Made by a program: the position numbers and the translations under genes. This document shows positions 8,796-21,508 of a stretch of DNA of 64,000 nt, piece by piece. The stretch lies in contig BDDD01001766.1 of NCBI GenBank assembly GCA_001972305.1, positions 206,214 through 270,213 of the forward strand, written 5' to 3'. Below the pieces are notes generated by a model. It saw nothing but the letters and a program-made list of their open reading frames with translations, did not search any database and had not been told where the DNA came from. Numbering within the stretch: position 1 is the first letter of the stretch; each line of letters begins with the position of its first letter. Source of the DNA: Cephalotus follicularis (lineage: Eukaryota > Streptophyta > Magnoliopsida > Oxalidales > Cephalotaceae).

Positions 8796-10271
8796 GGTAC
8801 CATGACTCGGTCTCCAACAGAGGTTCTTCGGCTCACAAGCACGATCCTTCCCCCTGAGGACTCATTACCACTCCACAGGGGTTCCTGGATGGTCAGGCAC
8901 GCCCCTCCCCCTGAGAGTTAGCAGATCACCAGCGTTGATGAGGGGCCAGCTACCGCAGCGCCCGTACACCCTCATTAGCATAGTGTAGGAGAACATCGAT
9001 CGAGGGGCCCGCATATCACCGCCCGAGCTCCGCCCTCGTCGGCAATCACCTAGGTCCACTGGCAACTTCCATCGGAGGTCCTCTGCTCGCAAGCATGACC
9101 CATCCTCGAGGGGCAATGCATAAACAATGAACATCGACTGAGGGGCCTGCAGGCACCGCCCTCATTGGCAATCATGATGAGGACATCGACTGGGAGGTCG
9201 GCGCAACACCGCTCAACCCATCCCTGGTCGGCAACCCCATGTCCGAGAACTCAGCATGGTCTTACCAAAGAAGTAGCGGATCCTCGGCTGCCCCCACACA
9301 TCATTCCCTCATAGACCAATGAAATGAGCAAATCCAGGTATGGAACTCTGGCATAGTCACACCCAATAGTTCATCATAGACAATGGCACTGCTGAATGGA
9401 ATTGGGATCGAACGCCCACTCCTCGTCGGCCATGAGAGCCTCGCATATCCAGTTCCAATAGCATCCAACATCTGTAACCATACCATGAACATCGATCGAG
9501 GGGCTACGCAAGCACTCCCTCGTCGGCAATCATGTAGAAGAGCAAAAACGTGAACATCGAGAGAAGGGCTACGCAACCACACCTTCACCGACAATCACAT
9601 GCAAGGCCAACATCATGAACATCGAGAGAAGGGCTAAACAAGCACACCTTCACCGGCAATCACATGTAAGGGCAGCCCACAAGGTATGTTGGCAAGAGTA
9701 GCGGATCTTGCATGTCTGCACTCAATGCAACAATTCATTATAGACCGATGAAAGGTGCAGATCTGGGTATGGAACCCAGGGGCAGTACCACTTAACAATC
9801 ACATCATAGACCAATGGACTGTTAGATGGCCATCGGATCAAACGCAAACTCATCCTCACCCAGGGGGGCTCAAACTTAGCAAGCCACATAGCATAGAACC
9901 TGTCACCACACATTCTCAGCACTTGTGTAGTTTTTATAGAACAAGTGATAGAAATAAGAAAATCGCATAAGGAAAAGGAGTTTTCCCACTTACTGATCCT
10001 CTGCAACAACTACCACTTACCAGATTCTCAGCTTACTAGGTTCTTGACGCTCTGGATTACTTGTCAAGCCCAAGTCCAGTGACAAAACCAACTGATGTCC
10101 TCCAAATATACCATCTACCATACCAAAAATCGGAGAATCCCAACCTCAGTGTTGTCACAAACTCCTCGTACTCAGACGAATCACCAACTTCCCATCTTTA
10201 AAGTTCCTCCCAACTTCAAAGAATTTCATAACCACACGAATCACTAAACCTGTCTCTCTGATACAAAAAGT
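8796..10271 (-). repeat. Non-coding gypsy LTR/leader-type sequence
   Basis: No convincing protein on either strand. A roughly 50-bp motif (GAACATCGATCGAGGGGCTA then CGGCAATCA) recurs with about 63-bp spacing at 9489, 9552 and 9615, and more loosely at 8992, 9130 and 9182. The same motif occurs at 12293, 12362 and 12431 in the next LTR. The right end (about 10256-10268) resembles a decayed initiator-Met primer site on the minus strand. The segment may be leader plus older LTR sequence; its exact nature is unresolved. Confidence 0.45.
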
Positions 10272-11231
10272 TGCAACGACCCGATCCCGAAACCCGAGCA
10301 ATTACAAGAATCTGGGATGACTTTAACCATAACCCATGGCACAAACTGGTCATATAAATTTCCTTCTCTCATCTTCTCCTTTATATATATATATATATTT
10401 CCAGGCACATCACGAGAGCAGAGGACTGGACGTCCACCTGTACCTCGGCTACCCACTGCAGCGGACTGGTGCCACGCGTCAAGGTCTTGCCTATCCTCTT
10501 CCTCCACGGCAGAGGACCATACCAACAACAACTTGGACATAGCATTCATGCATTCACACATACATGATAAAGGAAAGAATAGAATGAGACAGTCATTTTT
10601 ATAGTGGTTCGGCACAAAAAATGCCTACGTCCACTTCCGCAATCATCCGTGAGGTTCCACTAGCATGAAGTTCATTACATACAGGGTTACATAGCTTAGC
10701 AAATACTGAGAATGAAAGGATAGCCACGCAGGCCATACATAGTAGAGAAGCCGCACTAGACTTCATTAATTCAAGGGAGCTATGCCAAACCAGAAGCCAC
10801 TACTCAACAAAACCCGAGGACCACTCTAAGGATGTATTATAAAAAGGAGCAGAGGACTTCAACGAGCGGAGAGCCCCAACTCACCGTTTCATTAAATCCT
10901 CAACACTGTTTTCCAAAACACCAACACTCACTGTATCACTTGACCAGAGGAGAGCACCCACATGTTCTACACGTGATCACTTAACATTGTCTTCCAAGAC
11001 ACCAACACTCACTGTATCACTTAGACCCGAGGAGAGCACCCACGTGTTCTACACGTGGTTACTTAACATCTTGGTCTAGGGTCAGAGAAAACACATCCTC
11101 CACAGACCTTCTCCTCTGCCCTTCAACAAGGAGCGCTTTTTACCATGATCAACGTATGAAACCCCTAGGCATCCACAATCACTTTTCTCTATAGACCCTT
11201 GATCACCACCTCTGTAATATTCCAGACGAGG

Positions 11232-11480
11232 ACCTCTGCAACATGTCAGACGATGACCTTTGCAACATGTCAGACCACAACGCCAGACCACGAGTACTGC
11301 AAGGTACCGGGCCACAAGCCATACCACAATCACCGCAAGGTACCAGACAACAAACTCTGACCGCAACCACTGTAAGGTGTCGAACAACAAGCCAGACCAC
11401 AACCTCTACAAGGTACCAGACAACAAGCTCTGCAAGTACCAGGCCACAAGCACTCCAAGGTACCAAAAAACAAGCACTAC
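11232..11480. repeat. Degenerate tandem repeat (GGTACCAGACAACAAGC)
   Basis: Roughly ten imperfect units around GCAAGGTACCAGRCMACAAGC follow one another with variable spacing inside LTR-I. The ORFs on both strands across this region have low-complexity Thr/Gln or Val/Trp/Cys composition and are not credible genes. Confidence 0.7.
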
Positions 11481-11798
11481 CTGCCCAGGAGCTCGGCACT
11501 TCAAGGGTACGTACCTCTTCGACGTAGTTCGGTAAGTTTTGCATGTCTACCTTCAGGCATCATCCACAACAGCAACATGTAGAATGCCACAACAATTCCA
11601 CTACCTGCCCCCAGAGAAGCGATGCACACCTGCCCACTACAAAGTACCAGACCATCCACAGAAAAATAGCCCATCAACGGATATCAAACCATCCACAGAT
11701 GCCAACCCACTCCCAGCACCAGACCAGGTAGCGAAAGGAGATTTAGGCCCGAGAAGCCGTCTTCAACAAAACACTAGAGAAGCCACTTCGCTTAGTCA

Positions 11799-12056
11799 AT
11801 GCCCGAGGAGACCACCACACAAGCAATGCCCAGGGAGACCACCACGCCAGCAATGCCCGAGAAGACCACCACACAAGCAATGCCCGGGAAGACCACCACA
11901 CAAGCAATGCCCAGGGAGACCACCACACAAGCAATGCCCGAGAAGACCACCACACAAGCAATGCCCGAGAAGACCACCACACAAGCAATGCCCGGGGAGA
12001 CCACCACACAAGCAATGCCCGAGAAGACCACCACACAAGCAATGCCTGGGGAGACC
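11799..12056. repeat. 27-bp minisatellite, about 9.5 copies
   Basis: The unit AAGCAATGCCCGRGRAGACC plus ACCACAC (27 bp) repeats head to tail, with only one or two substitutions per copy. Because 27 is divisible by three and the unit lacks stops in several frames, long ORFs appear on both strands (for example a 9-residue CPRRPPHKQ repeat at 11539-12069). This is minisatellite expansion within an LTR, not a gene. Confidence 0.92.
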
Positions 12057-13592
12057 TAACTCATCATGATGTTAGAGAAGCCTTACGTAACGCCCGAAAA
12101 GCTTTACTCCACAAGACATCCGGCGAGCTTTACTCAAGACCCGACATCATACTCACACACTTCCATAGTCGGAACCACCTCGACAAGCACAAATAACAAC
12201 TCCGTTGAAGATCCATCAATGTGGCCTTGGGCTACAGGACTGTACACATCCCTCATATACGCATATAGATTCCCACTTCCAGAGAACCGCATGAACATCG
12301 ATAGAAGGGCTACGCAAGCACTCCTTCCTTGACAATCACACGTTTGGCGTACCTCACTACATGAACATCGATCGAGGGGCTACGCAAGCCCACCCCCATC
12401 GGCAATCACGAGCTCAATACTACACCATATGAACATCGGTCGAGGAGCTACCTTGTCGGCAATCACATAGCGTTAGTTTCGTCCAAGGGACCCGCGAGTC
12501 ACCGCTCAGCCACTACCGAGGAGGCACTTCAACTGGTAAATGCTCAAGAAGATGCTTGACATACACTGCTCTCCAAGGGACGCCCGACGTGGACTACTCT
12601 ACAAGGAAAGCTTACCATGCATTGCTTGGCAGGGGATGTACATGAAATTGACTCCTCTTCTAGGACGCACATCGGACTAATTCCCCGGCAAGAACACGCA
12701 TCTTACATGTCCATAACAGCTGTATTCATCACATAACATCTGAGGAACCTCGTCTACGCAGAATCTAAATGCTAAAACACAAACTCACAAAACACCTCAA
12801 CACAAAATGGTTAAGTTAGTATAACCATAAATGAAACCGCAGTAAAACGTCACATACCTGAGTCTCTTAATACCAGCTCCTGCAATGCTTACCAGTTCCT
12901 TGGAACTTCGAATCCCCCCTACTGGATTCTTCATATTCCCAGAACTCAAACAGCCCACCTAGAGCTTCGGATCTACCAGCGGATCCACGTTTCGCCATCT
13001 CAGATGTCAAACACACCAGGGATACCAACTCACTGCTTAGTGTACTGAGGAACTCCGAATCCACCATACCACACTCGAGTAAGGACATCAAAGACCAGTG
13101 AGAATCACCTTCCACCACGGTTGACTACAGAAGAAATGGAGAAGAAGAGAAACAAGACTTGTAGAGGTGATGATCGGTCATGCCAGAAGTAAGGATCCAA
13201 CGAAGAGGAAGGTTGAACCTCACAGGGAGTACTCACTACTCACCCAGACAGAGTTCACTCGGCGTCTTCCCTTTTTTGCCTTATTCTTCTTCCTACCTAC
13301 TTCTCACGGACTTCTTTTTTCCTTCCTTCTTCCCAAGGTGCCAGATATATCACTTCACACACTCTCCCTGACACGCGTCCTTTCACATTGAAAATTGTTA
13401 GCTTCTCTTGTAAGCTTCACTTATGGGCTTAGTCAAAATAAATGACTCTTCTCAACCCACGCCACTTTGGGCCTTAATATTACACAAGAGAGGACTCCCA
13501 AATGGCTCAAGGAAAATAATAAAACCCAAACCAGGCCTTAACAAGCAGATGACAAAGAGGATCGTCTGCAAAACCGTACCTGGGTATTACAT

Positions 13593-14752
13593 TTTAATTT
13601 GCTATGATTTATGATATGCTCATCTCTTTTATTGTGAAAATAAATGAGTTGATTTTCGATTATGAAAGTATGTGTTATATGAAATTATATCGTTTGAAAA
13701 TGATTTATGGATATGTTTTGAAGAACCTTTTATGTCTTTTAAAATTGATTATGATAAAATCAATGTTTTCAAAATGGTGAAGTACTGAGTTTGTACCCAC
13801 CTATGGAGCGTACTATAGGCATGTCGTAGGCCTGGCACGGGGACATGACACTTCTGTAGAGGTGTGATTAGCCTACGACATCTCTCTATGTCATGATAAT
13901 CCCATGAGGAGGATTACGGATCCATTATCTATGATAGAGGCGTATGGATCGATCCTAGGATATGATATGACATATGTGATAAGATATGTGATATGTGATA
14001 TGATATGTTATGAGAATTGATTGTGTAGTACCGTACACGTCATTTCTATCTGTCATGTGGGCATCATGAACCCCTTGCTTTTATGTGTTTCGATATGTGA
14101 TGTGTTATGATGCTCAGTATGGAACTTTATGTTTTGAAAGGTATGCTTTATGTTTTGAAAGGTATGTTTTATGTTCTGAAAAGTATGCTTTATGTTTCAA
14201 AGTTATGGATTTGGTTTATACGAAAATTACTGAGGTAATTTATAGAGAATGTTTAAACTATTTCATTTTGTTTCGTAACTATTCTGTTATGATTCGTAAC
14301 TATTCTATTTTGTTTCGTAATTGTTCTGTTTTGTTTTGTAACTGTTCTGTCTTGATTCGTAACTGTTCTGTTTTGTTCGTAAACTGTTTTATGATTCTAT
14401 ATCCGTACTGAGGATTGTTCAGTCGTGTTTTTTGTTGTTTTCCATGCGGCATGTTATCAGGAGCTTCTAGGGTAAGTGTGATGAGAGAGTTACCCTATGT
14501 CAGAGGATCACTTAGGAGTTTGATTCTTTATTTGAATAATAATTGTATTATGATCATATGTTGACCGGTGTTATGAACAAAATTTTTGATATTGGAGTTT
14601 ATGTTAAGGATTATACATCTTTTTAGATTTTAGAACCACCACGTATTGATGATGATTAATATTTAAATTTTTGACATGTTTTTAGCTCAGTTTTGTGTGA
14701 CACACCGATCCCGAAACGGGAGTGATCCCATTTTTGAATCGGGGGTGTTACA
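13593..14752 (+). repeat. LTR-S: left-truncated gypsy LTR fragment
   Basis: It ends GGGGGTGTTACA at 14752 and lacks a TG start because LTR-I abuts it. The region 13790-13960 reappears, inverted and diverged, at about 34985-35160 in LTR-Q, so both belong to one LTR family. It holds short tandem repeats (14105-14395) and no coding sequence. Gypsy integrase sequence resumes immediately to its right. Confidence 0.6.
14105..14395. repeat. Short tandem repeats in LTR-S
   Basis: First come about four copies of a 23-bp unit around TATGTTTTGAAAGGTATGCT (14105-14200). Then about six copies of a 21-bp unit around TTCGTAACTGTTCTGTTTTG (14272-14395). An ORF at 14085 runs through them and is an artefact. 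Confidence 0.8.
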
Positions 14753-16654
14753 AGTATTGTTTCAGACAAAGATCCGAGGTTCACTTCAAGGTTTTGGCAG
14801 AGCTTGCAAGTAGCGCTGGGTACAGAGTTACGACTCAGTACAGCATACTATCCTCGGACTGATGGACAGATCGTGTAAAGCCCCCGACCTGAGTCCGCTA
14901 ATAGCTCAAAGCAAACTCCGAGGATCGGTTGCGTTACGTTGGGTGTGAAACGTTACATCCTTTGGTACATTTCTCTAAAAGTACATTACATCATAAACTC
15001 ATGTCTTGCACCATAATACATAATCTTAAATTCAAACTTTATACATTCTCATCATATCTAAAGGTATCACAACCATAGCATTGTTATAAATTCGCACAGG
15101 ATCATCCTTATACATAAACATATAATACAGTGGAAAAGCTTCGTTCTTATTACATATCAAAACATTGATGCAAACATTATTGCACAACCTTTCTTTCACA
15201 AAACTCCTTCTTAAGAGCTCCCTTTAAGCTCACATTCTCCTCTTAATCCTTTCCTGAAAACATTTTATTTGAAAACAAACATCGAAAGGAATGAGCTCAA
15301 AATAGCTCAGTAAGGTATTTTTCCTGTAAACACATTTCATCGTAACCTTTTTATAGTCAACATATATGACTAAAACATTTCATAAAACATATATCTTTTC
15401 TAGTTAAAATCATAACTAGATCATTTCGTAAACATGAAATTCATAAAAACCTAAATGAACCGTTTACACTGCTTCACCGGGGCATTGTGCACTCTCCGAT
15501 TACTATCCTTACATCATATGCATGTCCGTGAGCACTTTACGCTCCATTAACATTGAGATTTCGCTCCATTCCCCTTGGATCGAAATCCAAGGGCGGTTCA
15601 TTCATCATTTACTTTGAGTGATCAGCTCAAAGCATTCATAAAAATCATTTCATAACATTTCTTTCACAATTCATAAACCTTTCTCTTCATTTGAGTAATT
15701 GACTCAAATGAGTTCATAAAACAGTTGTGCATAGTTTTGCTAAAACTGATAATTCATATAGAAATAAGCATTTTCAGAGAAAACATAAAACATAAACATT
15801 AAAGTAGACATCCTTACAAATTCAGAAAACTCAATATCATAACAATTGGTTGAGAATTGAATCCATTATGAATTTTTGAAAGTGGATGGTTCCATATGAA
15901 AACATGGCATCAGCAGTAAAATGAAACATTGATTCTCATCAAGAATTCGACATAATTTTGAGATGCATAAAACATAATAGTTAAATAGGACATCTTAAGG
16001 TTTTCAAAACATCCAACCATTTAATTTTTTGTCAAGAAACGAGCAAGATATGATTTAAATAAGTCGCTACATAATCTAGGAATAAAATAGTACCCAAACA
16101 GCAATTTAAAACATGGATTTTTGTCAAGAAATCGATAGAATCTTGAAACGTGCAAAGCATAACAGTTAAGGAGAACATCCTAAAGTTTCCAGAACATTCA
16201 ACCATTCAACAATTCATCAATAATTGAGCAACATATTAATAGAACAATCTGCTGTATAATTTTGAATCAAAACAGAGGAAGCTTTGACATAAATGAGTAT
16301 AGAATTTCCTTACTTTGCTTTAGAATTTCTTTCTCTTTTGCTCTCCCACGAATTCTCCACTTCACTCTCAGCAGGAGAACTTTCCTACTCAACCAAAATG
16401 ACTGAGTTCAACCCCCTTTGCCATTAAATATCATGGTTACTTAGGAGGCAAGTCTTCTCCCCCTCTCACATAACACAACTCCCTCTCTTGGCAGCCAATG
16501 TGCTCAAATTCAGCCAATCCAAGTGATGAAACTTGTTAGATCATCTGATAATATCTCAAATCATCCTCCCCTAGCCTACCACGTGTCCAAAATTAAAGAT
16601 TTTTACTCACAAATTGCAAAAAAGTCAGATTTTATAATTTGTCTGTAGCTCAAA

Positions 16655-16870
16655 GCGTCGACGTTTTCTCCCTAAGAGTCGTCGGTCACGGGCTTGTCCT
16701 GATTTCTCCAACTTCTATCCCGACTAAAGTCCTGACACTTTCTTACAAATCATCCCTGCTTTAAGTCTCGTCCAGGTCAACTGACACACTTGACTTCAAC
16801 GCATCGACGTTTACAATTAAAGCATCATCCGTTGCCCAAAACGTCGACTCTTTTAATAAAATCGTCGGCA
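16655..16870 (-). promoter_or_regulatory. GTCGAC-type array in LTR-T
   Basis: Motifs include AAAGCGTCGACGTTTTC, AACGCATCGACGTTTAC, AAAACGTCGACTCTTTT, AAAATCGTCGGCAC and decayed versions. On the minus strand it lies about 280-500 bp from the LTR start, comparable with the near-U3 arrays of the other gypsy LTRs here. Confidence 0.6.
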
Positions 16871-16962
16871 CTTTAGACATCTTTGTCAACTTTTAACCTT
16901 TTAGATTGACGCTTTCAACATGACATTCATCTAAAGCAAATAGCCAATTTTAATTTTCTTCC

Positions 16963-17002
16963 GGGGGCGCTGCCCCCGAGCCCCTGCCCGCTGACCGGGC
17001 AG
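16963..17002 (-). other. Two tandem GC-rich hairpins near the LTR-T start
   Basis: GGGGGCGCTGCCCCC (16963-16977) and CTGCCCGCTGACCGGGCAG (16984-17002) are perfect inverted repeats with 3-5 nt loops. A C/G-rich tail follows to about 17061. They form an island of high GC in an AT-rich LTR. Similar GC hairpins are known to me from other plant LTRs; any role in transcript structure is inference. Confidence 0.7.
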
Positions 17003-20000
17003 CGAGATCCCCCGTCCGCTCACCAGGGAGAGGAACCCCCGAACCCCCCGAGCGTAGGGTCATACTACGGGTCCCTTGAAATATTTGTCACTTTACATAA
17101 TATAAATCATCTTTCCATAATTAATATCTTTAATGAAAATTCGGGTCATTACAGTCTGAGCGGACGATCCAAACTCTTGTGGATATGTTGAGAGCCTGTG
17201 TGATGGATTTTAAGAAGAGCTGGGATGCTCGGCTGGCTTTGATTGAGTTTGCCTACGACAATAGCTACCAGACCAGTCTTGTTATGGTACCGTATGAAGT
17301 TTTGTATGCCAGGCATTGTAGGACTCCGTTATGTTGGAATGAAGTAGGGAACCGTAAGATGCTAGGTCCCGAGATGGTTCAAGACATGGCAGCGAAGGTG
17401 AAGCTTATCCGAGAACGTTTACAAGCAGCGCAGAGCAGGCAAAGGAATTACGCCGACCAGCATTGTAAGGCTTTGGAGTTCTCTATTGGTGATAAAGTCT
17501 TCCTCCGTGTATCACCATACAGTGGAGTGGTTCATTTTGGCAAGCGTGGTAAGCTGAGACCAAGGTATATAGTCATTTTGAGGTTTTGAAGAGGTTTGGA
17601 CTAGTAGCTTATCGTCTGGCTCTACCTCCCGAGATGGCTCATGTTCAAAATGTCTTTCATGTTTCTATGTTGAGGAAGTATATGGCAGACCCCTCTCATG
17701 TATTGGAGACTTTGGTAAGGTTTCCCAAGGAGGAGTTACCGACCTTAGCGTATGAGGAGATCCAATGAAGATTTTGGATCATCGGGATCAAGTCTCGAGG
17801 AGTAAGACTATCCCTTTGGTGAAGGACCTTTGGAGAAACCAAGTAGCAGAGGAAGCTACCTGGGAACGACATGAGGAGACGAGGAGTCGTTACCCCGACC
17901 TCTTTGGTATGCCAGCATGCAATACCAAGGACGGAATTTCCTAAGGTGGGGTGGATGTAACAACCCAGATCCAATTTTGGCATTTGGACTTTGGTTTTGG
18001 GCCTTAAGGTTTTGGGCTGGTTTGGCTTTGGTGTTGTTCTGGGTTGGCTGATTCTATATGCATTTTTTGATTTGGCATTTGTTGGCTTCTTCTGTTTTGG
18101 CTCGTTGATGAGGCTGTGTGCTTGTGGGTGTGGCAGGATGTGTAAGGAATGCAGTGTTCCATCTTGTCAAGCACATAACCCTCACGTCTAAGGACAGATA
18201 GCAGCAAAGAGCCGTTATAGCAGTTGTTGGTGCCATAAGTGAGTGGTTGAGAGAAGTGTAAGTTCTTTGTGCTTTCCTTCTTTCCTTTTGAAGAGTCCTT
18301 TGGAGAAGAAGAGTTTTGCTTGAAGATCATGGACCTTGAATTCGTCAAGGTGAGCGCTTCCTTTCTTCGTCTTCTTTCCTCTGTTTGTTTTGCAATGTGC
18401 AAGCCAAACCTCCCGATGCGGTGGAGGCAGAGATGGGATGGTGATCGTGGTGCTCCATGATGGAATGTTGAGCGTTGTGGATGGTCAGGATGGCTATCCG
18501 ACGAGACGATCATGCATTGAAGGTTACATGCAAATTTTCCCTCTGTTTCTGTTACATACTGTGCTAAGTCAGTGTTCTTTGTTCTTGTAACCGAGGAGCC
18601 GAGCGTTGATCCTGAGCTATAGGAGCTGTGCAGAGCTTTGGATAAGGGGTGAGTGGGACATTCCTTCTTTTATCCTTGAACAGTTGAGAGTCCTAAGCTA
18701 TTTTTGTGTCCTCGGATATGTATATATGTGTATATATATTCCTTCCATGGTCTCTTGTTTTGGGAGTTGTTTCTTCCTTGTTTTGACATATTTCTCTTTA
18801 GTTGATATTGATTTTCGAGCTGGTGAGCTTGAGGTTCTGGGTGATATTTCCCCTTGTTTTTATCTTGTTTATATATATGTCATAACTCTTGTTGATACCA
18901 TGTGTTGTTGTTGAGTAAGGATACTGGATATTGGGGACCGTGGTAACAGATAGGATACTTTTCTATGGGATTCCCAATGAAGGGTGGTCTGTGCGGTGAT
19001 TCGCTGACTTTCCAGTCGAAGTTCTCATACAAGATTGCCGACGAGGGCGGTGCCTTGCGGTGATTCGTTGGCCCCTTAGTTGATGTTCGTGATCTGCATG
19101 TCTCCCAGGGGCTGGGTTCGACACTGATCAGTCGGCACCTGTGGTGGAAGGCCAAGACTTGTGGCTCTCTGTATCGATACATGGCTTGTGGTGCACTCCC
19201 TGCAAGCCTATGATCGTCATCTCCGGTCAGGGACTGTTGAGATTTGCTGTCGTGAAACTCGGCGCCAGAAGATGTATGGATTTTGGACGAGGTCAAAGGC
19301 TGATGTGGGTTTTGGTAATGTGGTAGGTACCGGTATTCCTTTGATCAATTGATCCTTGGAGTTTTTGATCCTTTTGTTGGGTCCTCGGGAAATTTTGTTG
19401 GACACCTTGCTTTACTTTTATCTCTCATACTATTGTTTCAAAACATTGTTGATATAAGTATGTTTTGCTATTTTATATATACTCCAAGTTGTCTTTGATT
19501 CTTGTTGAGTGTCCTCGGGTGGTGAGCCGAGGTGAGCTTTTTGGCCAGTTGGGCAAAACCCTTTTGCTCAGCATCTTGTGTCATCGAGCGCTATGGAATG
19601 CTTTCTTTCCCTTCTCACTAGTCTTTGGACTAATCCCCTCCCAGGTTGTTGTTTTGCAGTCGAGGAAGCAGGAGAAGTTTTTCCCCACGTCGGGCCACGT
19701 TAAGGACTAGTTGCGAGGTAGACTGAGGAGATAGCTCTTCCCCTGGCCCTTCTTGACTAGGTCCCTACATGCATTTGGGACATACTTTAGGGTTATGTTT
19801 TTCGACTGTTGTATCTTTTATAAACAATCATGTACATAAACCTTGGGAGAATATTGGTGTATAATTCTTTTTATGCTATGGAGTTTTATTCCTACCTCGG
19901 TATCTTTTATCTTATTGCTACTTGACGTTTTAGGTTGCTTAGACCTTTATGCCGAGCTCCCAAGGTGTGGTTTGGATGTATGGTGATAGTGGTTGGACCG

Positions 20001-21010
20001 ATGGGTTAGTTGGTGTCCTTGTTCATGAGGGATGCTTGGAAACCGTTTTATGGTGCGTCGTCAGGACCTTGGTGTGTCCCAGGGCAACTGGTGTGTCCTC
20101 GGACTTGAGTGAGTCCTCGGACATTAGTGTGCTCCCAGTTTCCTTGGCTTGTCCTCGGGCACTTTGGTGTCCATGGGCATTTTGGTTCCTTTGGTATCCG
20201 CGTGTTGAGGCCCAAGTGCTTGGGAGTGTGTTGCTGAGGTGAGGAGTTGTAGTGTTTGGCTCCTTAGGCGTTTAGCAAACCGTATAGTTTTAAGTGTGCA
20301 CGTGTGGAACTCATGTGGGGTTTTCAGACCTAAGTGAAACGGTGAGTTTTGGTTCTTCAGTAGTTTCTTTTAAGTCCTCCCCCCTTCCCTTTTATCCCGC
20401 GATGCTTGTGCGCTCCCTGCCTTGGCTTCCACGTCGAGCTTTTTACGTTTTAGACGCCTGGAGCCTTTTGCTCGGCGCTTTTGTTGGAGGGTTGTTGGCA
20501 GGTGTGCCTTCCCCAGTAGGGCTCCTCTCCCTAGTGGAACGGGAACGGGTCCTGTTATGGTGTGACGAGAAAGCTGAGGCAAGCGACAAGTGAGGAGCTT
20601 CCTCGGGAGAGTTCAAAGGCTTCAGTATAAATTCCCCATAACCTGGAAGTGAAGGAGCAATGCCAGAGTGGAAAAGAGAAGGAAGCTGAGGTGTGTGGTA
20701 GCTCCAGTCTTGGAGGAAGTTCAGGATCCGAGCGCCTACCAGCATGTTTGTATTGTGTGTTGTATGTAACGCGTGTCTTGTGTGTTTTGTTATATTGATT
20801 TATTGTTTGTATTTCTTGTACTATGTGTTTTATGTTATGCTTGTTAGATTAGGATTCCTTTGTTTATTTATCTGCCAATGTTAAGGAATTGGGAATGATC
20901 TCGGTGAAGCTCAATACTTGAAAGGTACTTCGAGCTGAATCTTGTCATTGAGCCAGACTAGTCTCTAGAGGACTTAGAGCTTCCTAGCTCAAAGTTGGAC
21001 TAGTCCAATG

Positions 21011-21240
21011 CGTGCCAAGCAGACCAGTCCACTTTGTTGCCGAGCATGACTTGCTCATGTGTGTGCCGAGCCTAACATGTCCGAGCATGACCACTCGTGT
21101 GTACCGATCACGACTTGTCTGAGCATGCCGAGCATGACTTGCCCGAGCATGGCTAGTTCGTACATGCCAAGCAGGCCTGTCCACAAGGTTGCCAAGCATG
21201 GCTAGTCCGTACATGTCAAGCATGATTTGTCCGAGCACAC
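21011..21240. repeat. Degenerate repeat CCGAGCATGACTTG
   Basis: The phrase GCCGAGCATGACTTGTCCGA recurs in about ten imperfect forms with variable spacing. Non-coding. Confidence 0.65.
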
Positions 21241-21508
21241 TGGGTAGACCATCTTCTCGGCCCAAGATGAATATATACATGGAAGTCAGACCAACGCTTA
21301 GAGTGGACTAACCCGCGCATGCTGAGCAGACCAGTCCATATGGTCTCCAAGCACATTCATGTGCACCTGTCCGACCAGTCCCTCAAGCGTAAGAATGATT
21401 GGTGCAATGTATAGTGCTGTGAGCGACAAGTCTGACTAAGGGTCAGAGCACCCGAGCAGAGCTCCTTCTCTGCCTGATGTATATATGTACAGACTTAGTG
21501 AGACATCC

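Larger units (their letters stand above)
10272..13592 (-). repeat. LTR-I: gypsy-type LTR, about 3.3 kb
   Basis: The ends are TGCAACGACCCG at 10272 and GGGTATTACA at 13592. On the minus strand this is a TGTAATACCC... LTR ending ...CGTTGCA, typical of gypsy LTRs. The neighbouring primer-site-like sequence on the left implies it is a 5' LTR read leftward. It contains a degenerate repeat of GGTACCAGACAACAAGC (11232-11480), a 27-bp minisatellite (11799-12056) and a 69-bp-spaced motif (12293-12450). ORFs here are repeat artefacts. Confidence 0.55.
14874..17153 (-). mobile_element. Solo gypsy LTR-T inside gypsy-J integrase
   Basis: The ends are TGTAAAGCCCCCGACC at 14874 and GGGTCATTACA at 17153 (minus strand: TGTAATGACCC ... 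GGGGGCTTTACA). It sits exactly between the integrase codons for DGQ and SER, with no internal element sequence, so it is a solo LTR left by LTR-LTR recombination (inference). The flanking 5-mers GATCG and GTCTG match poorly, so the target duplication has decayed or the left edge is shifted. It carries a GTCGAC array and GC-rich hairpins, and no coding sequence. Confidence 0.75.
14753..17955 (+). pseudogene. Gypsy-J integrase core to chromodomain, split by a solo LTR
   Basis: 14753-14870 encodes the integrase segment [15 protein letters not shown] through YYPRTDGQ, with one catalytic Asp. A solo LTR (14874-17153) then interrupts it, and reading resumes at 17154 with SERTIQTLVDMLRACVMDF, which contains the catalytic Glu. 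The C-terminal domain (GDKVFLRVSP, RLALPPEM, NVFHVSMLRKY) and a chromodomain-like tail (KTIPLVKDLWRN, EEATWERHEETRSRYPDLF) follow. Frameshifts lie near 17567 and 17768. The 5' part of pol is missing, so no product is expected. Confidence 0.85.

Noticed and set aside
11539..12069. 176-aa Pro/Arg/Cys-rich ORF as a repeat protein gene
   Set aside because: It is the translation of a 27-bp minisatellite within an LTR; comparable ORFs appear on the opposite strand and in other frames.
18004..18513. 169-aa minus-strand ORF as a host gene
   Set aside because: It lies inside the gypsy-J LTR block, has biased Ser/Lys/His composition, shows no recognisable domain and has no exon-like neighbours.
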